6,928 bases of DNA, from the NCBI GenBank assembly GCA_902827055.1, contig CADEHD010000108.1:1-6928 (forward strand), in the 5' to 3' direction. This document shows positions 1-5,736 of this stretch, piece by piece (positions within the stretch are counted from its first letter, which is position 1; each line of letters begins with the position of its first letter). Below the pieces are notes generated by a model. It was not told where the DNA came from, made no database searches, and was given only the letters and a program-made list of their open reading frames with translations. The position numbers and the translations under genes were made by a program. The stretch comes from an uncultured Chloroflexota bacterium (lineage in GTDB: Bacteria; Chloroflexota; Dehalococcoidia; UBA2979).

Positions 1-873
1 CTCGTGCGGCGGATCACCGACGACGGCTACCTGAAGTTCGAGACGCTGGGCGGCTGGCTCGACCAGGCCATCATCAACCAGCGCTGGCGGGTACTGACGC
101 GGAGCGGCGTGGTGCCCGGGGTCACGGGCATCAAGACCGTGCACGTGATGACTCCCGAGGCGCGCGGGCAGGTCTTCAAGAAGCAGGACATGTTCATCGA
201 CGTGGGCGCGCGGAGCCGCGAGGACGCCACGGAGCGACTCGGGATCCGCCCGGGCGACCCGGTGGTGCCGGACAGCCGCTTCCAGCCGCTGGCGGGAGAC
301 ACGCGCTACCTCGCGAAGGCGTGGGACGACAGGGTCGGGCTCGCCGTGATCACCCTCGCGCTGCGCGAGCTGGCCTCGAGCGGGCACCCCAACGAGGTGG
401 TGGCCGTCGCGACGGTGCAGGAGGAGGTGGGCCTGCGCGGCGCCCAGACCTCGGCGCACGCGGTGCAACCAGACATCGCGGTCAACGTCGAGTCAGGGGT
501 CGCCGCGGACTACCCCGGAATCACGCAGGACGAGGCGCAGGAGCGACTCGGGGGCGGCCCGGGCCTGTTCCTCCACGACTCATCGATGCTCCCGAACGTG
601 CGCCTGCGCGATTTCGTGGCCGACATCGCCAGCGACCTCGGACTGTCGCTCCAGTACAACGTCCTGAGCGGATACGGACAGGATGGGTCGGCCATCCAGC
701 GCGCCTTCGCCGGGGCGCCGGTGGTGAACCTCACGGTGCCCGTGCGCTACCTCCACAGCCACACGGGGGTCGTGGAGCGCTCGGACATCGAGGGCGCGGC
801 GCGGCTGCTTGCCGAGATTCTGCGCCGCCTCGACGCCGCGACCGTGGCGAGGCTGCGCGCGTTCGACGACTAG
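1..873 (+). CDS. M42-family metallo-aminopeptidase (glutamyl aminopeptidase/endoglucanase-like), 5' end missing
   Basis: Cytosolic dinuclear-metal peptidase that in characterised relatives removes N-terminal residues from short peptides, usually as a large tetrahedral oligomer. The frame is open from base 1 and ends at TAG 871-873. About 290 residues are present against roughly 350 in the family, so some 60 N-terminal residues, including the first metal-ligand His, lie upstream. Counting the codon at base 4 as residue 1, visible motifs are ITDDGYLKFETLGGW (residues 4-18), FIDVGARS (64-71), KAWDDRVG with bridging Asp108, QEEVGLRGA with catalytic Glu140 and ligand Glu141, Glu163 at the position of the next ligand, and RYLHSHTGV with ligand His251. 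Glu163 stands where most M42 enzymes have Asp. The GTG at base 4 is internal to the conserved domain and is not the true start. The substrate cannot be told from sequence; the 'endoglucanase' label common for this family is historical. Confidence 0.93.
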   Translation, partial: LVRRITDDGYLKFETLGGWLDQAIINQRWRVLTRSGVVPGVTGIKTVHVMTPEARGQVFKKQDMFIDVGARSREDATERLGIRPGDPVVPDSRFQPLAGDTRYLAKAWDDRVGLAVITLALRELASSGHPNEVVAVATVQEEVGLRGAQTSAHAVQPDIAVNVESGVAADYPGITQDEAQERLGGGPGLFLHDSSMLPNVRLRDFVADIASDLGLSLQYNVLSGYGQDGSAIQRAFAGAPVVNLTVPVRYLHSHTGVVERSDIEGAARLLAEILRRLDAATVARLRAFDD

Positions 874-891
874 CGGTCGGCCGGAGTCGAG

Positions 892-920
892 CACGTTCGT
901 GGCGTGAGGGGCCGAACGTG
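892..920 (+). terminator. Candidate terminator or dyad operator: perfect 8-bp inverted repeat
   Basis: CACGTTCG (892-899) and CGAACGTG (913-920) are exact reverse complements separated by a 13-base loop, beginning 19 bases after the M42 stop codon. No T-run follows, so it is not a classical intrinsic terminator; GC-rich bacteria often have such U-poor hairpins downstream of genes. It could equally be a protein-binding dyad upstream of the next gene. The position argues that the next gene starts beyond this point and not at GTG 904, which lies inside the loop. Confidence 0.4.
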
Positions 921-975
921 GTCGTCTCGGGGGTTGCCCCGATCGAATGTAACGAGCCCGCGCTGGTACGCTCGG

Positions 976-2706
976 ATGGAAATGTGGCCCGCACGGACTG
1001 ACCCCCGGCCCGCGACCGCCCCACCGGTGTTGTCGCTCATCGAATCTGCGCGCGTGGCCTCGCCACGGGCGTTGTGGTATTCGCGCCCCGCGATCGGGAT
1101 CGCGCTCGCGATCGTGCTGGTGGCGGCGACCTCCGTGCGTTTCGCACCACTGCGCGGGGACGTCTTCCCCGCGAACGACGGCGGCCTGTTCTGGGTGATG
1201 ATCGAGGACCTGCGCGCGAACGGGTTCTGGCTGCCGGCCACGACTTCCTACAACAACCTCGATATCCCCTTCGCCTATCCGCCACTCGCCTTCTACGTGG
1301 CCGGCGCAGTGTCGTCGCTGTTCGGCATCGACAGCATCGAGGTCGTGCGGCTCATGCCGGTGATCGTGTCGATCGCCACCACGCTAGCCATTTTTCCCCT
1401 GGCGAAGCGTCTGACCGGCGACCCGTGGATGGCCGTGTTCGCGACGGCGGCGTTCGCCGTCCTGCCGCGCGCGTACGTCTGGATGGTCATGGGAGGCGGG
1501 CTCACGCGGAGTCTCGGGTTCCTGTTTGGCGTCCTGGCGCTGACGCAGCTCTACGACCTCTACGACCGCGGGGGACGACGCCCACTGCTCCTCGCGCTGC
1601 TGTTCGCAACGGGCGCGGTGCTCAGTCACCTCGAGGCCGGGTGGCTCGTGGTCTACTCGAGCGTCGCGTTCTGGGCGAACGGTCGCCGCGGCAAGGATGG
1701 CCTGGGGGACACGCTGATTCTCGGTGGGGTGGGCGCCGTGCTCACCGCGCCCTGGTGGGGGACCGTCATCGCCAACCACGGGCTGGCACCGTTCGTAGCC
1801 GCGCTCGGCAGCGGCGAGCGATTCACGTCCGGCCTGCAGATGCTGTCGCGGTTCGCCTTCTCCGACACGCCGGGGTTCGACATCATCGCGGTGTTCGGGC
1901 TGGCCGGGCTCTTCGCGACCCTGCGCAGGCGGCAGCTCCTGCTCCCGTCGTGGCTCTTCCTGATCTTCGCGATGGATCCTCGAGCGGGTGCGTCGTACGC
2001 CATGGTTCCGCTCGCCAGTCTCGCCGCGCTCGGGTTCTTCGATCTCGCGAAGGGCACGACGGAACGGCTGATTCCGGCCGAGACGGCCGCGCGCGGGGCG
2101 CTCGGGCGCTGGGTGGACGAAGTCCGGGAGGCGCTCCCGCCGGTCAGCGCGGCCGTCGCGATCGCAGTCCTCTGGCTCGCGATGGGGATCGCCGCGCCCG
2201 TCGCGGCTCGGGAGCCGCTACTCATCCTCTCGCCCGCGGATCGCGAGGCGATGGAGTGGGTGCGCGAGTCGACGCCGGTCGAAAGCAGATTCTTTGTGCT
2301 GTCGCCCTCGACGGGCTGGTGGTCGGACATGCAGGGCGAGTGGTTCCCCGCGCTCGCACAGCGCCACAGCATCGCGACGGTCCAGGGGCACGAGTGGTTG
2401 TCGGATGTGCCGTTCGACGAGGCCATCCAGCTGCAGCTGGACGCCTCGTGGTGCGGCTGGTTCGACGCCGCATGTCTGCTCAACTGGTCCGAGCGCAACG
2501 ACCGCGCCTTCGAGTACGTCTACGTGCCGATTGGCTCGGCGGCGGCGTACCTCGAGGAGGACCCGCGCACCCCTGTGCCGGACTGCTGCATCGCCTCGTT
2601 CGATTCGCTGCTGCGCTCCGATGGCTTCCGCCTTCGCTTCCGCAACGACCGCGTCGCGATCTTCGAGTGGGTGGGGGCACCCATCGGGAGTCGCCTCGCC
2701 TTCTAG
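976..2706 (+). CDS. Polytopic membrane protein, GT-C (GT39/PMT-like) glycosyltransferase-type
   Basis: Predicted to use a lipid-linked sugar to glycosylate an acceptor at the outer face of the membrane; this role is inferred from fold type only. The 576-residue reading has about ten to twelve hydrophobic segments, for example near residues 37-55, 122-145, 150-170, 176-193, 202-217, 245-266, 301-334, 338-355 and 389-409. The first loop carries acidic residues (PANDGGLFWVMIEDL, Asp68 and Glu77) and a YPPL motif (101-104), both typical of GT-C enzymes. Residues 410-576 form a soluble domain containing STGWWSD (445-451), EWFPAL (455-460), VQGHEW (469-474) and four Cys (493, 500, 537, 538), likely exported. 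The start is uncertain: ATG 976 and ATG 982 have only a weak GGATGGA upstream or overlapping, and GTG 1027 or TTG 1030 are also possible. The nearby membrane-related family PF10131 is an alternative assignment. No partner glycan genes are adjacent. Confidence 0.75.
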   Translation: MEMWPARTDPRPATAPPVLSLIESARVASPRALWYSRPAIGIALAIVLVAATSVRFAPLRGDVFPANDGGLFWVMIEDLRANGFWLPATTSYNNLDIPFAYPPLAFYVAGAVSSLFGIDSIEVVRLMPVIVSIATTLAIFPLAKRLTGDPWMAVFATAAFAVLPRAYVWMVMGGGLTRSLGFLFGVLALTQLYDLYDRGGRRPLLLALLFATGAVLSHLEAGWLVVYSSVAFWANGRRGKDGLGDTLILGGVGAVLTAPWWGTVIANHGLAPFVAALGSGERFTSGLQMLSRFAFSDTPGFDIIAVFGLAGLFATLRRRQLLLPSWLFLIFAMDPRAGASYAMVPLASLAALGFFDLAKGTTERLIPAETAARGALGRWVDEVREALPPVSAAVAIAVLWLAMGIAAPVAAREPLLILSPADREAMEWVRESTPVESRFFVLSPSTGWWSDMQGEWFPALAQRHSIATVQGHEWLSDVPFDEAIQLQLDASWCGWFDAACLLNWSERNDRAFEYVYVPIGSAAAYLEEDPRTPVPDCCIASFDSLLRSDGFRLRFRNDRVAIFEWVGAPIGSRLAF

Positions 2707-2818
2707 CTCCGAACGGGCTCGCGTCGCCTCCGCCTCGCTTCTCTCGCCCCGACGAATGTCCTCCGCAGGCCGTGCGAACGGCTCCGCGCGGCGGCGTCGT
2801 GCGTGCCACACTGGATGC

Positions 2819-2824
2819 GGAGGT
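2819..2824 (+). promoter_or_regulatory. Ribosome binding site for the DUF4342 gene
   Basis: GGAGGT sits five bases before ATG 2830. It fixes the start there instead of at the in-frame GTG 2803, which has no such site. Confidence 0.85.
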
Positions 2825-2829
2825 GTGTG

Positions 2830-3132
2830 ATGACTGAGGGCACGACCGAGCGCTTCGAGCTGCATGCGGAGCAGCTCCTGGCGCGATTCAAGCAACTGGT
2901 CCACGAGGGCAACGTGCGCCGCGTCACGGTGAAGCAGGGCGAGACGACCATCGCCGTCTTCCCGCTCACGGCGGGCGTCGTGGGCGCCGTGCTCGCCCCT
3001 GCGCTCGCCGCGATCGGGGCGCTGGCCGCGATGCTCAGCGAGTGCACCGTCGAGGTGGAGCGCACGGGGGAGCCCGCCGCTCCGGCGGAGGGCGCCACCA
3101 GCGCGGCAGCGAGCTCGGACGCGCCGATGTGA
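2830..3132 (+). CDS. DUF4342 domain-containing protein
   Basis: A 100-residue protein of unknown function. Residues 8-78 match the DUF4342 pattern as I know it: an N-terminal helix (about 11-25), the conserved stretch HEGNVRRVTVKQGETT (25-40), then FPLTAGVVGAVLAPALAAIG (44-63), a hydrophobic Gly/Ala-rich segment, and a closing ECTVEVER (71-78). The hydrophobic stretch (about 43-70) could be a single membrane helix or hairpin; family members are found as small stand-alone proteins or fused to UBA/TS-N-like domains. The last 20 residues are an Ala/Ser/Pro-rich, low-complexity tail that looks disordered. It starts 123 bases after the membrane glycosyltransferase-like gene and ends 107 bases before tRNA-Phe, with no evident operon partner. 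Confidence 0.85.
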   Translation: MTEGTTERFELHAEQLLARFKQLVHEGNVRRVTVKQGETTIAVFPLTAGVVGAVLAPALAAIGALAAMLSECTVEVERTGEPAAPAEGATSAAASSDAPM

Positions 3133-3177
3133 ACTCGGGGGTGGCGCGCCGGGCGTTGTAGTGGGGTCGGCCGGCGG

Positions 3178-3206
3178 TTGTCGGTCGCGAGGCCCCTCGG
3201 TACCAT
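3178..3206 (+). promoter_or_regulatory. Sigma70-type promoter of tRNA-Phe
   Basis: TTGTCG (3178-3183) and TACCAT (3201-3206) match the -35 and -10 consensus at four of six bases each and are separated by exactly 17 bases. Transcription would begin near 3213, leaving a leader of about 27 bases before the tRNA at 3240. The optimal spacing and position directly before a stable-RNA gene support the call; it is still a pattern match only. Confidence 0.6.
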
Positions 3207-3239
3207 TCGGGCTCGCGCAGACACACCAGCGCTCGACGT

Positions 3240-3315
3240 GCCGAGGTAGCTCAGTCGGTAGAGCACGCGACTGAAAATCGCGGTGTCCCCGGTTCGATCC
3301 CGGGCCTCGGCACCA
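3240..3315 (+). tRNA. tRNA-Phe (anticodon GAA), CCA encoded
   Basis: The full cloverleaf can be folded by hand. The acceptor stem GCCGAGG (3240-3246) pairs perfectly with CCTCGGC (3305-3311), with discriminator A3312 and genomic CCA at 3313-3315. The D-arm is GCTC/GAGC (3249-3252, 3261-3264). The anticodon stem is CGCGA/TCGCG (3266-3270, 3278-3282) with loop CTGAAAA, giving anticodon GAA at 3273-3275. The variable loop is five bases, and the T-arm is CCCGG/CCGGG around TTCGATC (3288-3304). Every stem is fully paired and the length is 76, so it should be functional. A T-rich stretch (CTTTCTTTCT) follows within a few bases and may help end transcription. I found no second copy of its 3' end in the window, so there is no sign of an integrated element. 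Confidence 0.98.
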
Positions 3316-3357
3316 CTTTCTTTCTGCCGTCCGTTTCGCCCCGGGTAGCGCTCTCGC

Positions 3358-3362
3358 GGGAG
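3358..3362 (+). promoter_or_regulatory. Ribosome binding site of the secreted glycosidase gene
   Basis: GGGAG lies seven bases before ATG 3370, a normal spacing, and supports that start, which also gives a well-formed signal peptide. Confidence 0.75.
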
Positions 3363-3369
3363 CTTCGCC

Positions 3370-4701
3370 ATGCGTCAGGCCCTCGCTCGTACGCGCTCCT
3401 GGACTCGGCTCCAGTTCGTCGCCCTGCCGCTCGGGCTGCTCCTCGTGGGGCTCGCGGTTCTCGCCGGGCCGGGGCCCGATGCTGGGGCCGCGCCCTCGAA
3501 CCGCGTGACGTGGGGCGGCGAGGAGCGCTTCCTCGGCGGCGCCAACGTGCCCTGGTTCAACTGGGCCTGTGACTTCGGTTGTGGCGCCTCGGGTGGGGTG
3601 AGTGACCCGGCGGTCCGTACGGCCCTCGACGAGCGCTTTCGCCGCTTCCGCGCGACTGGCCTCGATACGCTGCGCTGGTGGATGTTCGAGCCGGGGCCGG
3701 GCGGGACGATCGCGCAGATCCGTCCGGGACCGGGCGGCACGCTCGAGGTGAGCCCGACGGTCTACGCGGACATCGACGCCGCATTGCAGCTCGCGGAGCA
3801 GCACGACCTGCACTTCGTGTTCGTCCTGTTTGCGGGGGTGGGTGCCGACCACATGCCGCCCGGGTGGGTGAACGACCCGGCGCAGCGCCAGCAACTCGCG
3901 AGTGCGCTCGGGACGCTGTTCGCGCGCTACGGGAACAGCGAGCGCATCCTCGCCTGGGACATCTTCAACGAGCCCGAATGGCAGATCTGGAACGGCCTGG
4001 CCTCCGAGCAGAACGCGGTGGCACTCGCGCGGCTGATCGAGCAGGAGGTCCACGCGCGATCGCGCGCGCTCGTCACCCTCGGTCAGGCGACGCTGGACGG
4101 GATTCCGATGTGGCAGAGCGTCCGCATCGATTTCCATTCGCCGCACTGGTACTCCTCGATCACCTCGGGCGGCGGTTGCGCCGGGTGTCGCGACTACGCC
4201 TCGGTGTCACGGCAGTACGGCACCACGGTGCCGGTGGTGATCGGCGAGTGGGACGCCCCCGACTCCGCGCTGACCGACCAGCGCTGGCGGCACTGGTTCG
4301 ACGCGGGGTACGCGGGTGCATGGGCGTGGTCCCTGTTCCCCGAGCGCACCAACGACCGCATTCCGATGGGGTACGCGTCCGCCTCGGCGTTTGCGGCTGC
4401 GCACCAGCTGGCTCGCCCGGTGACATCGACCCCGGTCGGGCCGCCGACGACGCCCGGCGCGCAGCTCACTGCGGGCCCGATCCCGGCGAGCGGCTCGGTG
4501 GCTTTGCTGGTCTTGACCGCGGGGTCGTCGCCGACCGGACTGGTCGAGTACCTGTCGGCCGGGGGGTGCCGCCCGGTCGCGCTCGCGCTGCTGCAGGGCG
4601 GCGCCTGGCGCGTCTACGTGACCGGCGCTCCCAGCGTCGTGAACAGCGCGTTCCCGGCGACGTTGCAGGCGGGCGTGCCCCTGTTCGTGCGCTGCGCGTA
4701 G
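3370..4701 (+). CDS. Secreted glycoside hydrolase, clan GH-A (GH5-like cellulase/mannanase type), with C-terminal accessory domain
   Basis: Predicted exported retaining beta-glycosidase of 443 residues. Arg-rich residues 1-13 and a hydrophobic core (about 15-33) form a signal peptide, with likely cleavage near the Ala-rich 38-41. The (beta/alpha)8 catalytic domain spans about 47-347. It has GGANVPWFNW (56-65), Arg102 in LRWW, WDIFNEPE with acid/base Glu201 after Asn200, HSPHWY (256-261) with the conserved His259 and Tyr261, nucleophile Glu293 in VIGEWDAP, and the aromatic WAW (318-320) expected at the end of strand 8. Cys67/Cys71 and Cys270/Cys273 are close pairs that may form disulfides. A Thr/Pro linker (about 351-364) leads to an 80-residue domain with Cys400 and Cys442, probably bridged. 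The substrate (beta-glucan, mannan or other) cannot be told. No polysaccharide-use genes adjoin it; tRNA-Phe is upstream. Confidence 0.85.
   Translation: MRQALARTRSWTRLQFVALPLGLLLVGLAVLAGPGPDAGAAPSNRVTWGGEERFLGGANVPWFNWACDFGCGASGGVSDPAVRTALDERFRRFRATGLDTLRWWMFEPGPGGTIAQIRPGPGGTLEVSPTVYADIDAALQLAEQHDLHFVFVLFAGVGADHMPPGWVNDPAQRQQLASALGTLFARYGNSERILAWDIFNEPEWQIWNGLASEQNAVALARLIEQEVHARSRALVTLGQATLDGIPMWQSVRIDFHSPHWYSSITSGGGCAGCRDYASVSRQYGTTVPVVIGEWDAPDSALTDQRWRHWFDAGYAGAWAWSLFPERTNDRIPMGYASASAFAAAHQLARPVTSTPVGPPTTPGAQLTAGPIPASGSVALLVLTAGSSPTGLVEYLSAGGCRPVALALLQGGAWRVYVTGAPSVVNSAFPATLQAGVPLFVRCA
3691..3741 (+). repeat. Short imperfect direct repeat inside the glycosidase gene
   Basis: Bases 3691-3708 and 3724-3741 match at 16 of 18 positions with a 33-base period, so they stay in frame and encode PGPGGT twice (residues 108-113 and 119-124). 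It falls in a loop of the catalytic domain just after the LRWWMF strand and looks like a small in-frame duplication. Confidence 0.6.
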
Positions 4702-4753
4702 TCTCGCGGGCCGCTTCGACGTCGCCACTCCGCCCGTTCGAGACGCACTACGC
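4696..4753 (+). terminator. Candidate interrupted hairpin spanning the glycosidase stop codon
   Basis: Left-arm segments GCGTAG (4696-4701), CTCG (4703-4706) and CGGGC (4707-4711) pair in order with GCCCG (4732-4736), CGAG (4739-4742) and CTACGC (4748-4753). This gives 15 base pairs with small bulges and a 20-base loop. The stop codon TAG 4699-4701 is inside the left arm. No T-run follows. It may end transcription or protect the 3' end of the mRNA, but GC-rich sequence makes such structures by chance fairly often. Confidence 0.35.
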
Positions 4754-4828
4754 TCACCGGGTGGTGGCGTTCTCGGTCGCCTCGCGGCGTGCGGGCGTCT
4801 GAGCGGGTGCCGCCCGTGCCGCGCACGC

Positions 4829-4836
4829 AGGGAGGT
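4829..4836 (+). promoter_or_regulatory. Ribosome binding site of the aldo-keto reductase gene
   Basis: AGGGAGGT ends just before ATG 4840 (GGAGG at 4831-4835, four bases upstream). This near-perfect anti-16S match decides the start at 4840 and rejects the in-frame upstream start at 4789. Confidence 0.85.
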
Positions 4837-4839
4837 CGC

Positions 4840-5670
4840 ATGGGGACACTGCCACGGCGACGCCTCGGGCGCACCGGCCTCATGGTGGCCGAGCTCGGGC
4901 TCGGGGCGATGGACACGCCGCAGTCGCCCGAGGGCGCGGACACGGTCCGGGCAGCCATCGAGGCGGGCATCGACTTCATCGATACCGCGCGCGAGTACGC
5001 CGGCAGCGAGTTCCTCATCGGGCAGGTCGTGCGCGAACGTGCCGACGCGGGACTCGGGTTCCCCGCGCACGTGGGGAGCAAGACCTTCAGCCGCACCATC
5101 GATGGCGCCCAGCGCGACGTCGACCGCTCGCTGAGCATGCTCGGCCTCGAACGTGTCGCCCTCTACCAGTTGCACGACATCTCGACGCCCGAGGCCTACG
5201 CGCAGGCGATGGGCGAGGACGGCGCCCTCGAGGGCCTGCAGGTCGCGCGCTATCGGGGGCTGATCGAGTACATCGGCGTCTCGTCGCACGACCTCGAGGT
5301 GGCCGAGCAGCTGATCCGGTCGGGCGCGTTTGACACCGTGATGCTGGAGTACTCGGCGTTCTACCCGGCCTCGCGCGCGCTCATCGAGCTGGCGCACCGC
5401 CTCGACGTGGGCGTGATCGTGATGCGGCCGGTCGGAGGCTCGGGGCGCATGAGCGTCATCCGGGGGCGGCAGGCGGCTGGCACCGCCGGCGCGCTCACGC
5501 CGGCAAACCTGCTGCGCTATGTGCTCGCGCAGCCCGGGGTGTCCGTGGCGATTCCCGGCGCGAGCTACCCCGCGCGCATCATCGAGAACGCTGCGGCCGT
5601 GTCGACCGCCGAGCCGATGAGCGAGGCCGAGCAGCGCGCCCTGGAGGCGGAGGCGGCGCGGCTGTACTGA
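4840..5670 (+). CDS. Aldo-keto reductase family NAD(P)H-dependent oxidoreductase
   Basis: Cytosolic (beta/alpha)8-barrel enzyme of 276 residues, expected to reduce an aldehyde or ketone with NADPH; the substrate is not evident. The N-terminus RRRLGRTGLMVAELGLGAM (7-25) is the usual AKR opening. The complete catalytic tetrad is visible: Asp48 and Tyr53 in FIDTAREY, Lys81 in VGSKTF, and His112 in YQLHD. Further family features are IGVSSH (145-150), the strand EYSAFYP (170-176) where related enzymes often have 'QxxYN', VIVMRPVGG (192-200), and the cofactor-phosphate region VAIPGASYPARIIENAAAV (236-254). The protein lacks the C-terminal ferredoxin-like extension found in some relatives of this subgroup. 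It is flanked by the glycosidase (138 bases away) and the lipoyl-enzyme gene (66 bases downstream, same frame), with no clear metabolic link to either. Confidence 0.93.
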   Translation: MGTLPRRRLGRTGLMVAELGLGAMDTPQSPEGADTVRAAIEAGIDFIDTAREYAGSEFLIGQVVRERADAGLGFPAHVGSKTFSRTIDGAQRDVDRSLSMLGLERVALYQLHDISTPEAYAQAMGEDGALEGLQVARYRGLIEYIGVSSHDLEVAEQLIRSGAFDTVMLEYSAFYPASRALIELAHRLDVGVIVMRPVGGSGRMSVIRGRQAAGTAGALTPANLLRYVLAQPGVSVAIPGASYPARIIENAAAVSTAEPMSEAEQRALEAEAARLY

Positions 5671-5685
5671 CGGAGGCGCGGCTGT
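5648..5685 (+). repeat. Imperfect direct repeat across the aldo-keto reductase stop codon
   Basis: An 18-base unit at 5648-5665 recurs at 5671-5685 with three bases missing; both copies begin CGGAGGCG and end GCGGCTGT. The first is coding and the second follows the stop TGA 5668-5670. It looks like a slippage duplication at the gene end. Confidence 0.6.
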
Positions 5686-5736
5686 CGTCGTTGTCACGCG
5701 CTTCCCATCCGGCGCAAGAGCGCAGACCATCGAGCA

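Noticed and set aside
904..975. Extension of the membrane-protein gene to GTG 904
   Set aside because: That start lies in the loop of the 892-920 inverted repeat, has no ribosome site, and adds an Arg-rich stretch with no family resemblance.
1074..2837. A 587-codon plus-strand frame overlapping the membrane-protein gene
   Set aside because: The product is Arg/Gly/Ala-rich with no motifs, while the competing frame has membrane segments and GT-C features.
3293..3315. tRNA-Phe 3' end as an integration (att) site
   Set aside because: No second copy of the tRNA 3' end, integrase or phage-like gene is present in the window.
2218..4146. A 642-codon open frame on the minus strand
   Set aside because: It runs antisense across the end of the membrane-protein gene, DUF4342, the tRNA and half the glycosidase. 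It has Arg/Pro/Ala-rich composition without domains, typical of shadow frames in GC-rich DNA.
4207..5730. A 507-codon open frame on the minus strand
   Set aside because: It is antisense to the glycosidase and the whole aldo-keto reductase, whose motifs are clear. The antisense product shows no recognisable domain.
5691..5730. Possible promoter with TTGTCA (5691-5696) before the lipoyl-enzyme gene
   Set aside because: No acceptable -10 box at 16-18 bases; the nearest TACCAT-like element (GACCAT 5725-5730) is 28 bases away.
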